Assembly (NCBI GenBank): GCA_964420125.1
Contig: CAYQQQ010000002.1
Coordinates: 186,001-250,000, forward strand
Reading direction: 5' to 3'
From: CAYQQQ01 sp964420125
GTDB taxonomy: Bacteria > Actinomycetota > Acidimicrobiia > Acidimicrobiales > Microtrichaceae
DNA: 64,000 bases
The notes under the pieces were generated by a model. It had not been told where the DNA came from. It made no database searches and was given only the letters and a program-made list of their open reading frames with translations. Below, piece by piece: positions 23,738-31,976 of the stretch; the first letter of the stretch is position 1; each line of letters opens with the position of its first letter. The position numbers and the translations under genes are program-made.

Positions 23738-23966
23738 GTCCCGAGAGGACCGAGGGCGGAGCTTGAGGGACCAGTAGGTCCCGAGAGGACCGAGGGCGGA
23801 GCTTGAGGGACCAGTANNNNNNNNNNNNNNNNNNNNNNNNNNNNNNNNNNNNNNNNNNNNNNNNNNNNNNNNNNNNNNNNNNNNNNNNNNNNNNNNNNNN
23901 NNNNNNNNNNNNNNNNGGTCCCGAGAGGACCGAGGGCGGAGCTTGAGGGACCAGCAGGTCCCGAGC
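23722..23966. repeat. 40-bp tandem repeat array between PAC2 and glnD
   Basis: The unit is about 40 nt, beginning CTTGAGGGACCAGTAGGTCC. There are two full copies (23722-23801), part of a third, the gap, then about 1.2 copies to 23965 with one variant (AGCA for AGTA). Each unit holds GGGACC-AGTA-GGTCCC, and the GGTCC arm can instead pair with the following GGACC, so alternative hairpins are possible. The array exactly fills the space between two convergent stop codons. Confidence 0.9.
23817..23916. other. Assembly gap of 100 N
   Basis: Exactly 100 Ns interrupt the tandem repeat. A round 100 usually means unknown length, so the true repeat number cannot be stated. Confidence 0.98.
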
Positions 23967-26273
23967 TCAGGCCTCCACCTCGAGGGCGTGCAGGAGCGCC
24001 CGGCGGATCTCCTCCTGGAGGTCCTCGTCGAGCACCCGGCCCCCGCTCCCGTCGGTCACGTGGAAGGCATCGACCACGTCATGGCCCATCGTGTGGATCC
24101 TGGCCGCGATGACGTTCAGGTTGAACTCGGCCAGGGCACGACCCAAGCGGTAGAGCAGGCCGAAGCTGTCGGGCCCCACCACCTCGATCACGGTGGTGGG
24201 CGCGGAGGCGCCGTTGTCGAAGCGTACGCCCGGCGCGAACTGGTGGATGGTGGCCCGCTGCCGTCGACGCTGGCTCCGGGCGCGCTCGGAGACCCTCGAC
24301 TCCAGCGCGAGCTGTCCCTGGAGGACCTTCACCACGTCCACGCTGACCCGATCCCAGGGCACGACGCCGGCCGCGCCCGGCCGGACGCGGAACTCGTCGA
24401 GCGCCATGCCGCCCTCGGACCACACGTTCGCCCCGAGCACGTCCAGGCCGTGCAGGGCGAGGGCGCCGGCCACCCGGAAGAACACCCCGGGACGATCGGG
24501 GCAGGCGACGGTGATGGTGTCGCCGTCGGTGCGGGTCTGCACCTCGCCGGCGCGGAGCAGCTCCCGCTGCTCGGCTCGGGGGAACGCCTGCGGGTCGGCG
24601 GCGACGGCATCGGAGCCGGACATGAGCCCCGCCGCCCGGCTGCAGAGCCGCTCCACCAGCTCGGACTTCCACGGGGACCAGGCCGCTGGGCCGGTGGCGA
24701 GCGAGTCCGCCTCGGTGAGCGCCCACAGCAGGGCGAGGCGGTCCGGCGTGCCGACCTCTCGGGCCACGAACTCGATGGTGGCCGATGCGTCCAGGTCCCG
24801 ACGGGTCGCCACGTCCGCCAGCAGCAGGTGGTGTCGCACCAGTGCCACGAGGGTGGCGGCGTCGGAGTCGGCGAAGCCCATCCGGCGAGCGATGCCACCG
24901 GCCAGCTCGGCTCCCACCTCCGAGTGATCCCCCTGCTCGGGGTACGCCTTGCCGAGGTCGTGCAGCAGCGCGGCCACAACCAGGAGGTCCGGCCGCGGCA
25001 CCCGGTGGGCGAGTGCCGCCGCCTCGGCCGCCGTCTCCAGGAGATGGCGGTCCACGGTGAAGCGGTGGTAGGCGTTGCGCTGCGGGCGGGACTGCGTCGG
25101 CTCCCACTCCGGGAGCAGACCCACCCACAGACCCCGGCGGTCGAGGATCTCGGCCACCTCCACCATCGGGGCCCCGCACAGCAAGAGCTCGCAGAACCGC
25201 TGACGAGCCTCCTCGGGCCACGGTTCGGGCAGGGCGGGAGCGGCGGCCATGGCGTCGAGCGTGGCGCGCTCGACGCGTGCGTCCTCCCGGGCGGCGTGCT
25301 CGGCGACCCGAAGCACCAGGCACGGGTCGGTCACCGGCTCCGAGGGGCGCACCAGGGCGATGCGGCCGTGCTGGAGCACCAGCTCGTCGTCGAGGCGCCG
25401 CTCACGGCGGAAGCGCCCGAAGAACGACCCTCCGAGGGAGGCCCGGATGTCGTGCCAGGCTTCGTCGGAGGAGAGCGAGATCGCCCGACCGGCGGCCGCG
25501 ACCCTGGCCATCAACGCATCGGCGTCGATGTCGCCGACCCGGGCCGCCACCGCGTCCTGCTCCTGGAGGAGGAGGCGATCACCCGGACGCGCCTGCACCC
25601 GGTGCAGCTCCACGCGCACGTCGAAGAGGATGTCGTGATCGAGGGCCAGGGCGTCCAGCTCCGCGACGTCGAGGTCGGCCCCGGCGTGCAGGGCCCAGCG
25701 CAGGGCGTGCACGTCGCGCAGACCACCTCGGCCCTCCTTCAGATCCGGCTCGAGGGAGAAGGCCACCTCGCCGGCGGCGGCGTGGCGCGCGTCGACCGCC
25801 TCGGCCAGCTCCTCCAGCCAGCGTCGAGCGCGCTTGCGCCACCCGGCCCGTGCTCGCTCCGCCAGCTCGGCGGTCATCTCCGCCTCGCCACGCACGTGCC
25901 GCGCCGAGAGCAAGGCCGTTGCGGTCTCCAGGTCCTCAGCGGCCAATGCCAGGGTCTCGCGCATGGTCCGCACCGAGTGGCCCAACTTCAGACCTGCGTC
26001 CCACACCGGGTACCAGAGCTTCTCCGCCACGCCGTGGGCCACCGCGGCGTCGTCGCACAGCAGCAGGAGGTCGAGATCCGAGCACGGCGCCATCTCGCGG
26101 CGTCCCTCGCCACCGACGGCCACCAGCGCCAGGCCGGATGCGCCGGCGGACGCCTCGTCGAAGACCTCTGCGAGCCAGCGCTCCAGCAGGGCGGTGTAGG
26201 CGCGACCGAACTCCCGGCCTCGCAGCGCTCGGTCCTCGATCAGCTCGTTGCGTCGCAGGGGTGGGGCCATCAC
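23967..26273 (-). CDS. glnD: [Protein-PII] uridylyltransferase/uridylyl-removing enzyme
   Basis: GlnD senses glutamine and modifies PII. The 768-aa protein is shorter than the roughly 850-900 aa of enterics but has all parts. The nucleotidyltransferase motif is GGEGRREMAPCSDLDLL (Asp 66 and 68), the HD hydrolase site is ALLHDLGKAYPEQGDHSEVG near residue 437, and two C-terminal ACT-type domains end with VVGPDSFGLLYRLGRALAEF. Actinobacterial GlnD may adenylylate rather than uridylylate PII; the sequence does not decide this. It is last in the amt-glnB-glnD order and ends beside the repeat array. Confidence 0.93.
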   Translation of the reverse strand: MMAPPLRRNELIEDRALRGREFGRAYTALLERWLAEVFDEASAGASGLALVAVGGEGRREMAPCSDLDLLLLCDDAAVAHGVAEKLWYPVWDAGLKLGHSVRTMRETLALAAEDLETATALLSARHVRGEAEMTAELAERARAGWRKRARRWLEELAEAVDARHAAAGEVAFSLEPDLKEGRGGLRDVHALRWALHAGADLDVAELDALALDHDILFDVRVELHRVQARPGDRLLLQEQDAVAARVGDIDADALMARVAAAGRAISLSSDEAWHDIRASLGGSFFGRFRRERRLDDELVLQHGRIALVRPSEPVTDPCLVLRVAEHAAREDARVERATLDAMAAAPALPEPWPEEARQRFCELLLCGAPMVEVAEILDRRGLWVGLLPEWEPTQSRPQRNAYHRFTVDRHLLETAAEAAALAHRVPRPDLLVVAALLHDLGKAYPEQGDHSEVGAELAGGIARRMGFADSDAATLVALVRHHLLLADVATRRDLDASATIEFVAREVGTPDRLALLWALTEADSLATGPAAWSPWKSELVERLCSRAAGLMSGSDAVAADPQAFPRAEQRELLRAGEVQTRTDGDTITVACPDRPGVFFRVAGALALHGLDVLGANVWSEGGMALDEFRVRPGAAGVVPWDRVSVDVVKVLQGQLALESRVSERARSQRRRQRATIHQFAPGVRFDNGASAPTTVIEVVGPDSFGLLYRLGRALAEFNLNVIAARIHTMGHDVVDAFHVTDGSGGRVLDEDLQEEIRRALLHALEVEA

Positions 26274-26419
26274 CAGCTCCGGGTCCGTGGTCGATCCGTC
26301 GGGGACACGGCGTGCCCCCGAGTCCCCCGGGCCAGGTCGGGCCAGCCCTGGACCGGGGGAACGCCCCGTGGGTCGGGGAGATGCCGGCTCCGTCGGACGG
26401 AACCGGACGATGCGCGCCG

Positions 26420-26758
26420 TCAGACGGCCTCGGCGCCCCGTTCACCGGTGCGGATGCGGACCACCTCGTCGATGGCGGTCACCCACACCTTTCCGTCGCC
26501 GATCTTGTCGGTCTTGGCTGCGGCCACGATGGTGTCGACCACGTCAGGGGCATCGCCGTCGTCGACCACGGCCTCCACCTTCACCTTGGGGATGAAGTCG
26601 ACCTGGTACTCGGTGCCGCGGTAGGTCTCGGTGTGGCCGCCCTGACGGCCGAAGCCGCGCACCTCGGTCACGGTGAGGCCGACGACGCCGATGGACTTCA
26701 GCGCCGCCTTCACGTCGTCGAGCTTGAAGGGCTTGATGATGGCGGTGACCAGCTTCAT
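26420..26758 (-). CDS. glnB: Nitrogen regulatory protein PII
   Basis: A 112-aa PII trimer subunit that integrates 2-oxoglutarate and ATP/ADP. It starts MKLVTAIIKPFKLDDVKAAL and carries the T-loop YRGTEYQVDFIPK with the modifiable Tyr (position 51 by family numbering). The C-terminal signature GKVWVTAIDEVVRIRTGE is present. Being next to amt it may act as a GlnK, blocking the ammonium channel. AAGGAGCC precedes the ATG. It is downstream of amt by 96 nt and upstream of glnD by 146 nt, with no terminator seen. Confidence 0.96.
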   Translation of the reverse strand: MKLVTAIIKPFKLDDVKAALKSIGVVGLTVTEVRGFGRQGGHTETYRGTEYQVDFIPKVKVEAVVDDGDAPDVVDTIVAAAKTDKIGDGKVWVTAIDEVVRIRTGERGAEAV

Positions 26759-26854
26759 GGGATGGCTCCTTGGGGATCGCCCGGGGGTGGTGGGATCTGG
26801 TGGATGGTTGCGGTGAGATGTGCTCGCGGCGTCATGGTGCGGCCGTCGGCGGCG

Positions 26855-28120
26855 TCAGTTCCGGCCCATGGTGACCTCGCCCAGGTTGTAGGCGGTCTCC
26901 GCGTGCTGGGTGATGTCGAGCCCTGAGAACTCGTCCTCCTCCGAGACCCGGATCCCGAAGGCGGCGTCCAGCACCTTGAGGATCACGAAGGTGAGCACGA
27001 ACGAGTACACGATCGTCACCGCGTTGGCGATGAACTGCTCCAGCAGCAACGAGGCGTCGCCACCGTAGAACAGGCCCGCGTCGACGGTGAGGCCCAGGGT
27101 CTCGGGATCGGCGAAGAAGCCGATCAGCAGCGAGCCGACGAGGCCGCCGACGAAGTGCACGCCGACCACGTCCAGGCTGTCGTCGAAGCCGGCCTTGAAC
27201 TTGATGTGGACGGCGAAGCTGCACACGATGCCGGCGATCACCCCGATCCAGATCGACGACATGCCCGCCACGAACCCCGCAGCAGGGGTGATGGCCACCA
27301 GGCCGGCGACGATGCCCGACGCCACGCCGAGGTTGGTGAAGTGCCCGTCGCGCACCCGCTCCACCACCGCCCACGCCAAGCCGGCCGCGGCGGCAGCCAG
27401 GAAGGTGTTGACGAAGGCCTGGATGGCCTGGCCGTTGGCGCCCAGGGCCGAGCCGGCGTTGAAGCCGAACCATCCGAACCACAGGATCCCGGTGCCGAGC
27501 ATGACCAACGGCATCGAGTGGGGCGGATGGCCTTCCGAGGGCCACCCCTTGCGCTTGCCGAGCACCAGCACGGCGGCGAGGGCGGCGATGCCGGCGTTGA
27601 CGTGGATGACGGTGCCGCCGGCGAAGTCGAGCGACCCGCGGGAGCCGAGCCACCCGGTGAGCTCCCCGCTGAACACTCCCCCGTAGATCCAGAAGGCGAC
27701 CGGGCAGTAGACCAGCAGGCTCCACAGCGGGACGAACCAGGCCCACGCCGAGAACTTCATCCGGTCCGCCACCGCGCCGGAGATCAGCGCCGGGGTGATC
27801 ACCGCGAAGGTGCACAGGAAGATGGCGATGAGGATCACCGGTTGTCCCGAGACCTCCTCGATCTGGGTGAGCGTCCCCTTGAGGCTGAACCAGTCGAGGT
27901 CGCCGATCAGGCTGCCGGACCCGCTGAAGGCGAGGCTGAAGCCCACCACCGCCCACAGGATCGGCACCACCAGCAGCGCCCAGAAGTTCATCATCAGCAT
28001 GTTGAGCACGTTGCGTGAGCGCACCATGCCGCCGTAGAAGAACGCCAGTCCCGGCGTCATGAACAGCACGAGCGCGGACGACACGAGCACCCACGTGACA
28101 TTGCCTGCATCCAGTTCCAT
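26855..28120 (-). CDS. amt: Ammonium transporter (Amt/MEP/Rh)
   Basis: A 421-aa channel with 11 membrane helices carrying NH3/NH4+. Motifs are FFYGGMVRSRNVLNMLMMNF, the pore-lining FAGGTVIHVNAGIAALAAVL with the first conserved His, and VDVVGVHFVGGLVGSLLIG with the second His. The C-terminal tail ending NLGEVTMGRN would contact PII. I chose the ATG at 28120, matching the family N-terminus. It heads the amt-glnB-glnD operon, and a GlnR-like site lies about 100-140 nt upstream. Confidence 0.95.
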   Translation of the reverse strand: MELDAGNVTWVLVSSALVLFMTPGLAFFYGGMVRSRNVLNMLMMNFWALLVVPILWAVVGFSLAFSGSGSLIGDLDWFSLKGTLTQIEEVSGQPVILIAIFLCTFAVITPALISGAVADRMKFSAWAWFVPLWSLLVYCPVAFWIYGGVFSGELTGWLGSRGSLDFAGGTVIHVNAGIAALAAVLVLGKRKGWPSEGHPPHSMPLVMLGTGILWFGWFGFNAGSALGANGQAIQAFVNTFLAAAAAGLAWAVVERVRDGHFTNLGVASGIVAGLVAITPAAGFVAGMSSIWIGVIAGIVCSFAVHIKFKAGFDDSLDVVGVHFVGGLVGSLLIGFFADPETLGLTVDAGLFYGGDASLLLEQFIANAVTIVYSFVLTFVILKVLDAAFGIRVSEEDEFSGLDITQHAETAYNLGEVTMGRN

Positions 28121-28219
28121 TGCGTGGCCCTTTCCTGCACCCGGCCCCTCCGGAGGGGGCCGCGGCGGTCGGCGGGGATGACCCACATCCCGACCTCGGG
28201 GGGACGCTACGAAGGACGT

Positions 28220-28257
28220 GTTTCGGCAGTGTTTCCTGCTGCGAGCCAGTTGGTTAC
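28220..28257 (-). promoter_or_regulatory. Candidate GlnR-type nitrogen box upstream of amt
   Basis: On the minus strand GTAAC (28253-28257), then after 17 nt GAAAC (28231-28235), then after 6 nt GAAAC (28220-28224) lie on an 11-bp period. GlnR sites are GTnAC-n6-GaAAC repeats with that period. One of the four half-sites is not conserved, so this is only a candidate. Confidence 0.4.
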
Positions 28258-28332
28258 GGCTCGACGCCGGGGCCGTACGTCCACCGGGAGAGGCTCCTCG
28301 GGGGCCCGATCGGTTCGGCCTAGGCTGAGGCG

Positions 28333-28521
28333 ATGGCCGTACGGGAGGACTGCCGCCACTACTCCAGCCGATCCGTCGGGAGCGACGAGCTGGTGCAGCG
28401 CTGCCGGGTGGGTGCCGCCGACACCATGCCCTTCGCCTGCCCGGAGAGCTGCCTCTTCTTCGAGCCTCGTTCCATCACCGACGCCGGGTGGTCCCGTCGC
28501 CCCGACGACGGCCTCGGTTGA
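28333..28521 (+). CDS. Small four-cysteine protein (62 aa)
   Basis: A 62-residue soluble protein with four cysteines and a histidine: CRHYSSRS near the start, VQRCRVGA, and FACPESCLFFEPR. A C-x15-C and a CxxxC pair with a nearby His could bind zinc or an Fe-S cluster, but the family is not recognised. TAGGCT exactly 6 nt upstream of the ATG and a stop only 10 nt from the next convergent stop support a real gene. Confidence 0.65.
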   Translation: MAVREDCRHYSSRSVGSDELVQRCRVGAADTMPFACPESCLFFEPRSITDAGWSRRPDDGLG

Positions 28522-28531
28522 GCCGACGCGC

Positions 28532-30097
28532 TCAGATCGTGCGCCCGGCGCCCACCCAGTAGGGATCCCGCAGCTCGCGCTTGAGCAGCTTGCCGGTGGC
28601 GGTGCGGGGCAGCTGCTCACGGAACTCGATGAGCTTGGGCACCTTGTAGCCAGCCAGGTGCCGGCGCGCATGGTCCTGCAGCTGTGCTCGTCGCGCGTCG
28701 CCCGCCGTCTCACCGGCGACGAGCTCGATGGCGGCCGCCACCGACTCGCCCATCTCGTCGTCGGGGACGCCGAACACGGCCACGTCGGCCACCGCCGGGT
28801 GCCCGGCCAGCACGGACTCGATCTCGGCGGGGTAGATGTTCACCCCGCCGGAGATGATCATGTCGATCTTGCGATCCGACAGGAAGAAGTAGCCCTCCTC
28901 GTCGCAGTGGCCGACGTCGCCCAGGGTGCCCCAGCCACCCTCGCGATGGGCCCTGGCCGTCTTGTCGGGGTCCCCGTGGTACTCGAAGTCGTTCCCGGTG
29001 CGGGAGCGGAACCACAGCTGGCCCGACACCCCCCTCGGGCACTCCTCGCCGTCGTCGTCGAGCACGACCAGCTCCGCCATCGAGGTGGCCGTGCCGATGC
29101 TGCCGGGCCTGCGCTGCCAGTCCTCGCCGGAGATGAGCGTGAGGAACCCGCCCTCGGTCCCGCCGTAGTACTCCCACACCACCGGGCCCCACCACGCCAG
29201 CATCCGCTCCTTGACCGGCCGGGGACACGGCGCGGCGCCGTGGAAGACCACCTGCAGCGACGATCCGTCGAAGCGGTCGCGCACCTCGTCGGGCAGCTGG
29301 AGGAGGCGGACGAACTGGGTGGGCACGAGGTGCACGTTGGTGACGCGGTGCTCGTCGATCAGCTCCAGGGTTCGGGAGGGGTCGAACCCGTGCCGCATCA
29401 CCACCGTGGAGCCACCGAGGAGGGGGAAGACGCTGAAGGCCCACTGCGCCGAGTGGTAGGCGGGGCCGTCGAGGAGGGTGACGCCTCCCGCGGGCAGGCC
29501 CAGCATGTCGTTGAAGCCGGCGGCGATGAGCTCCAGCAGCTCGGCCGGCGCACCGGTCCTGGTGAGCCCCGAGCGCACGCCCTTGGGGAACCCGGTGGTG
29601 CCCGACGTGTAGAACATCGGTCCGCCCATGACCGGTTCCTCCGGCGGCGTCGAGGGGGCCGCGGCGAGCAGCTCGTCCCAGGACAGGAAGCCCTCTGGCG
29701 GGGGCGTTCCGCCCAGCACGATCCATCGGGTGCAGCCACGGGTGCGCTCGTCCGCGCGGGCGGCGACCGCCACCTCCAGGAACCGCTCGTCGACCAGCAG
29801 GGCCACCGAGGCCGAGTCCTCGATCACGTGGGCCAGCTCGTCGGCCACCCAGTGCCAGTTGACCGGCACCACCAACCAGCCCCCGTTGGCGGCCGCGGCG
29901 AACACCTCGAAGAACTCCCTGCGGTTGCCCGACATCAACGCCACGGTGTCGTGGGTGTCCAGGCCGAGCCGATCCAGGGCATGCACGGCGCGGTTCACCC
30001 GATCGTCGAGCTCGGCCCAGGTGGTGGTGCCGTGCTCGTCGATCAGCGCCGGGCGGCCCGGATGCTCGGTCGCGTGGCGCTCGACGAGTGCGGCCAC
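28532..30097 (-). CDS. Acyl-CoA synthetase (AMP-forming fatty-acid-CoA ligase)
   Basis: A 521-aa ANL-family ligase that activates a carboxylic acid to its CoA thioester. P-loop FYTSGTTGFPKGVRSG is near residue 160. It has YYGGTEGGF, the hinge region LSDRKIDMIISGGVNIYPAE, and the C-terminal catalytic lysine in LPRTATGKLLKREL. Chain length or aromatic specificity cannot be read. The GTG start is 1 nt from the chdC stop, so it is cotranscribed downstream of chdC, an odd partner for haem synthesis. Confidence 0.9.
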   Translation of the reverse strand: MAALVERHATEHPGRPALIDEHGTTTWAELDDRVNRAVHALDRLGLDTHDTVALMSGNRREFFEVFAAAANGGWLVVPVNWHWVADELAHVIEDSASVALLVDERFLEVAVAARADERTRGCTRWIVLGGTPPPEGFLSWDELLAAAPSTPPEEPVMGGPMFYTSGTTGFPKGVRSGLTRTGAPAELLELIAAGFNDMLGLPAGGVTLLDGPAYHSAQWAFSVFPLLGGSTVVMRHGFDPSRTLELIDEHRVTNVHLVPTQFVRLLQLPDEVRDRFDGSSLQVVFHGAAPCPRPVKERMLAWWGPVVWEYYGGTEGGFLTLISGEDWQRRPGSIGTATSMAELVVLDDDGEECPRGVSGQLWFRSRTGNDFEYHGDPDKTARAHREGGWGTLGDVGHCDEEGYFFLSDRKIDMIISGGVNIYPAEIESVLAGHPAVADVAVFGVPDDEMGESVAAAIELVAGETAGDARRAQLQDHARRHLAGYKVPKLIEFREQLPRTATGKLLKRELRDPYWVGAGRTI

Positions 30098-30098
30098 C

Positions 30099-30779
30099 TC
30101 AGGCCCCCACCCGGGCCAGCACCTCGTCGTCCTCGGCGACCATGCCCACGTAGAACGGTCCGAACTCGCCGTAGCGGGCCGATGCCTCGTCGAAGCGCAT
30201 GGTGTACACCACGTCCTTCACGTCGTCGGGGTGCACGCAGAACAGCGTGACGCCCCACTCGTAGTCGTCGAGGCCGGTCGAGCCGGTCACGACCTGCAGC
30301 ACCCGGCCGGCGAAGCGCCGACCGGACGCCCCGTGCTCGTACATCATCTCCTTGCGGCGCTCGAAGTCCTCGGTGAACCAGTTCGCCCCCGCCTCGCGGC
30401 GCTTCGACATCGGGTAGAAGCAGAAGCACTGCTTCCCCTCCGGGGGGAGCTGCGGGTGCAGGCGCGCCTGGCGCATCTCCTCGGGCACCCCGGCGGCGTA
30501 CTCGGAGATCTCGGTGAGCGAGACGTAGGAGTCGCGCAGCTCCAACCCGGCAGACACCAGCGCCGTCTGCAGGTCGCGCAGCCGCCACTGGTCCTCGGCC
30601 AGCGCCATGATCCCGATGTCGGCCTTGTGGCCCAGGATGGCGGCCGTCACCACCTGGACGCCCGAGCCACGGGCCTCCGCAAGTGCGGCCAGCACGGCCT
30701 GGCGTTCGACGAGGGGGCCGACGCCCAGGAACAGGTGGGCCACGCACAGGCCGACCGACGGGGAGGATGGGGAGACCAT
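30099..30779 (-). CDS. chdC: Coproheme decarboxylase
   Basis: ChdC (HemQ) converts Fe-coproporphyrin III to haem b by two peroxide-driven decarboxylations, the last step of the coproporphyrin pathway. The 226-aa chlorite-dismutase-fold protein has the catalytic Tyr 122 in CFCFYPMSKRREAGANWF and the haem-ligand His 149 in MMYEHGASGRRFAG. It ends with the YEWGVTLFCVHPDDVKDVVY block. Upstream in-frame sequence to 30875 is not family-like, and TACACT 7 nt before 30779 supports this start. Confidence 0.93.
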   Translation of the reverse strand: MVSPSSPSVGLCVAHLFLGVGPLVERQAVLAALAEARGSGVQVVTAAILGHKADIGIMALAEDQWRLRDLQTALVSAGLELRDSYVSLTEISEYAAGVPEEMRQARLHPQLPPEGKQCFCFYPMSKRREAGANWFTEDFERRKEMMYEHGASGRRFAGRVLQVVTGSTGLDDYEWGVTLFCVHPDDVKDVVYTMRFDEASARYGEFGPFYVGMVAEDDEVLARVGA

Positions 30780-30871
30780 GGGCGGGAGTGTAGGACCGAC
30801 CGCAGCCGCCACAACCGTCGGGTCCACCGACAGCCTCGGGGTCGGCCCACGAGTCCGGGAACGGGGAGCGC

Positions 30872-31282
30872 TCACTCCGAGGGAGGGCGACGGCGCAGCT
30901 GCTTGGTCTCGCTGCGTCGGCGCTTCTGCTCCACCCTGCGAGCCACCGAGGAGGCCGACGGCCTCGTGGGTCGGCGAGGGGTCGGCCGGTGCAGCGCACC
31001 TCGCAGCACCGCCACCAGGCGGCGCCGGGCGATCTCCCGGTTGCGCCGCTGGGAGCGCTCGTCGTCGACGACGACGCGCACCTCCGGGCCGAGCCGGCTC
31101 CGCAGACGGCTCCGCTGGGCATCGCTCAGCGCGGCGCTGGCCACGACGTCGAAGCGGAGCTCCACTCGGGTGGCGGAGCGGTTGGCGTGCTGGCCACCCG
31201 GGCCGCCGGAGGCGCTGAACCGCTCCTGCAGCTCGGCCGCGGGGATCACGAGTCCCCGCCGCACCTCCAAGTCCCCGATCAC
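30872..31282 (-). CDS. arfB: Ribosome-rescue peptidyl-tRNA hydrolase ArfB-like
   Basis: A 136-aa release-factor-like protein with catalytic GGQ in SASGGPGGQHANRSATRVEL (GGQ at 29-31) and a very basic C-terminal tail (RRVEQKRRRSETKQLRRRPP) that in ArfB inserts into the empty mRNA channel. It frees stalled ribosomes by hydrolysing peptidyl-tRNA without a stop codon. It starts at GTG 31282. It lies 92 nt upstream of chdC on the same strand. Confidence 0.93.
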   Translation of the reverse strand: MIGDLEVRRGLVIPAAELQERFSASGGPGGQHANRSATRVELRFDVVASAALSDAQRSRLRSRLGPEVRVVVDDERSQRRNREIARRRLVAVLRGALHRPTPRRPTRPSASSVARRVEQKRRRSETKQLRRRPPSE

Positions 31283-31340
31283 GGTGCCCCCCTTCAGCGC
31301 ATCCCGGCGCGACCAGGGCGGCGCCGGCGCACCACGATCC

Positions 31341-31976
31341 TCACGGCAGCCTCACCGCCCGACCGATGACGTGGGGCGAGACGGGGTTCCACCGGGAGCC
31401 CCCCAACTCGAAGTCACGTCGATCCTCGACCCTCCAACCGGTCGATTCGATGGCCGCCACCGTGTCGCGGGCCGTGTGGCACCCGCCGGCCAGGTGCGGC
31501 CACACGACGTCGACGCGGTCCTGCCACCGCGCCCGATCGGCGACCCCGGCGCGCACGTGCTCGTAGAAGCGGAGCTCCCCACCCGGGCGCACCACGCGCC
31601 ACATCTCCGTCAGCGCGGCGCGCGGGTCCTCCACGGAGCACAGCACGAGCGACGCCACCGCGGCGTCGACGCTGGCGTCCTCGAGAGGGACCGACTCCGC
31701 CACCCCCTCGTGGACCACCACCTCGAGCTCCACGGAGACCGCCGCCTGCGCCGCCTTGTGCCGCAGGTAGGGCTCCGGCTCCACGGCGATCACCCGGGTG
31801 ACGCCCTCGGGGTAGTGGTGGAAGTTGGTGCCCGTGCCCGCACCCACCTCGACCACCACGCCGCTCAGCCCACGCAGCGCCTCTCGGCGGTGCTCTGCCA
31901 TGCCCGTGCGCTCGTCCATCCGGGTGAGCAGCGAGAAGGCCCGGGCGAACAGCGGTCGCGACCGCCCGGCGGTCAT
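31341..31976 (-). CDS. Class I SAM-dependent methyltransferase
   Basis: A 211-aa methyltransferase with motif I VVVEVGAGTGTNFHHYP near residue 40. VIAVEPEPYLRHKA follows, then DAAVASLVLCSVEDP, and VVRPGGELRFYEHVRA. The EPEPYL/LVLCSV/YEHVRA pattern resembles Methyltransf_11 enzymes of the phosphatidylethanolamine/menaquinone-like group, but the substrate is unknown. The ATG overlaps the fdhD stop as ATGA; in-frame sequence upstream of it belongs to the fdhD region. Confidence 0.85.
   Translation of the reverse strand: MTAGRSRPLFARAFSLLTRMDERTGMAEHRREALRGLSGVVVEVGAGTGTNFHHYPEGVTRVIAVEPEPYLRHKAAQAAVSVELEVVVHEGVAESVPLEDASVDAAVASLVLCSVEDPRAALTEMWRVVRPGGELRFYEHVRAGVADRARWQDRVDVVWPHLAGGCHTARDTVAAIESTGWRVEDRRDFELGGSRWNPVSPHVIGRAVRLP

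Noticed and set aside
23722..23966. A CRISPR array
   Set aside because: The 40-bp units are directly contiguous with no unique spacers, and no cas gene is present.
23943..26624. An 893-codon open frame on the plus strand opposite glnD
   Set aside because: It mirrors the GlnD frame, has no recognisable domain and its composition is that expected from high-GC antisense; GlnD on the other strand has full catalytic motifs.
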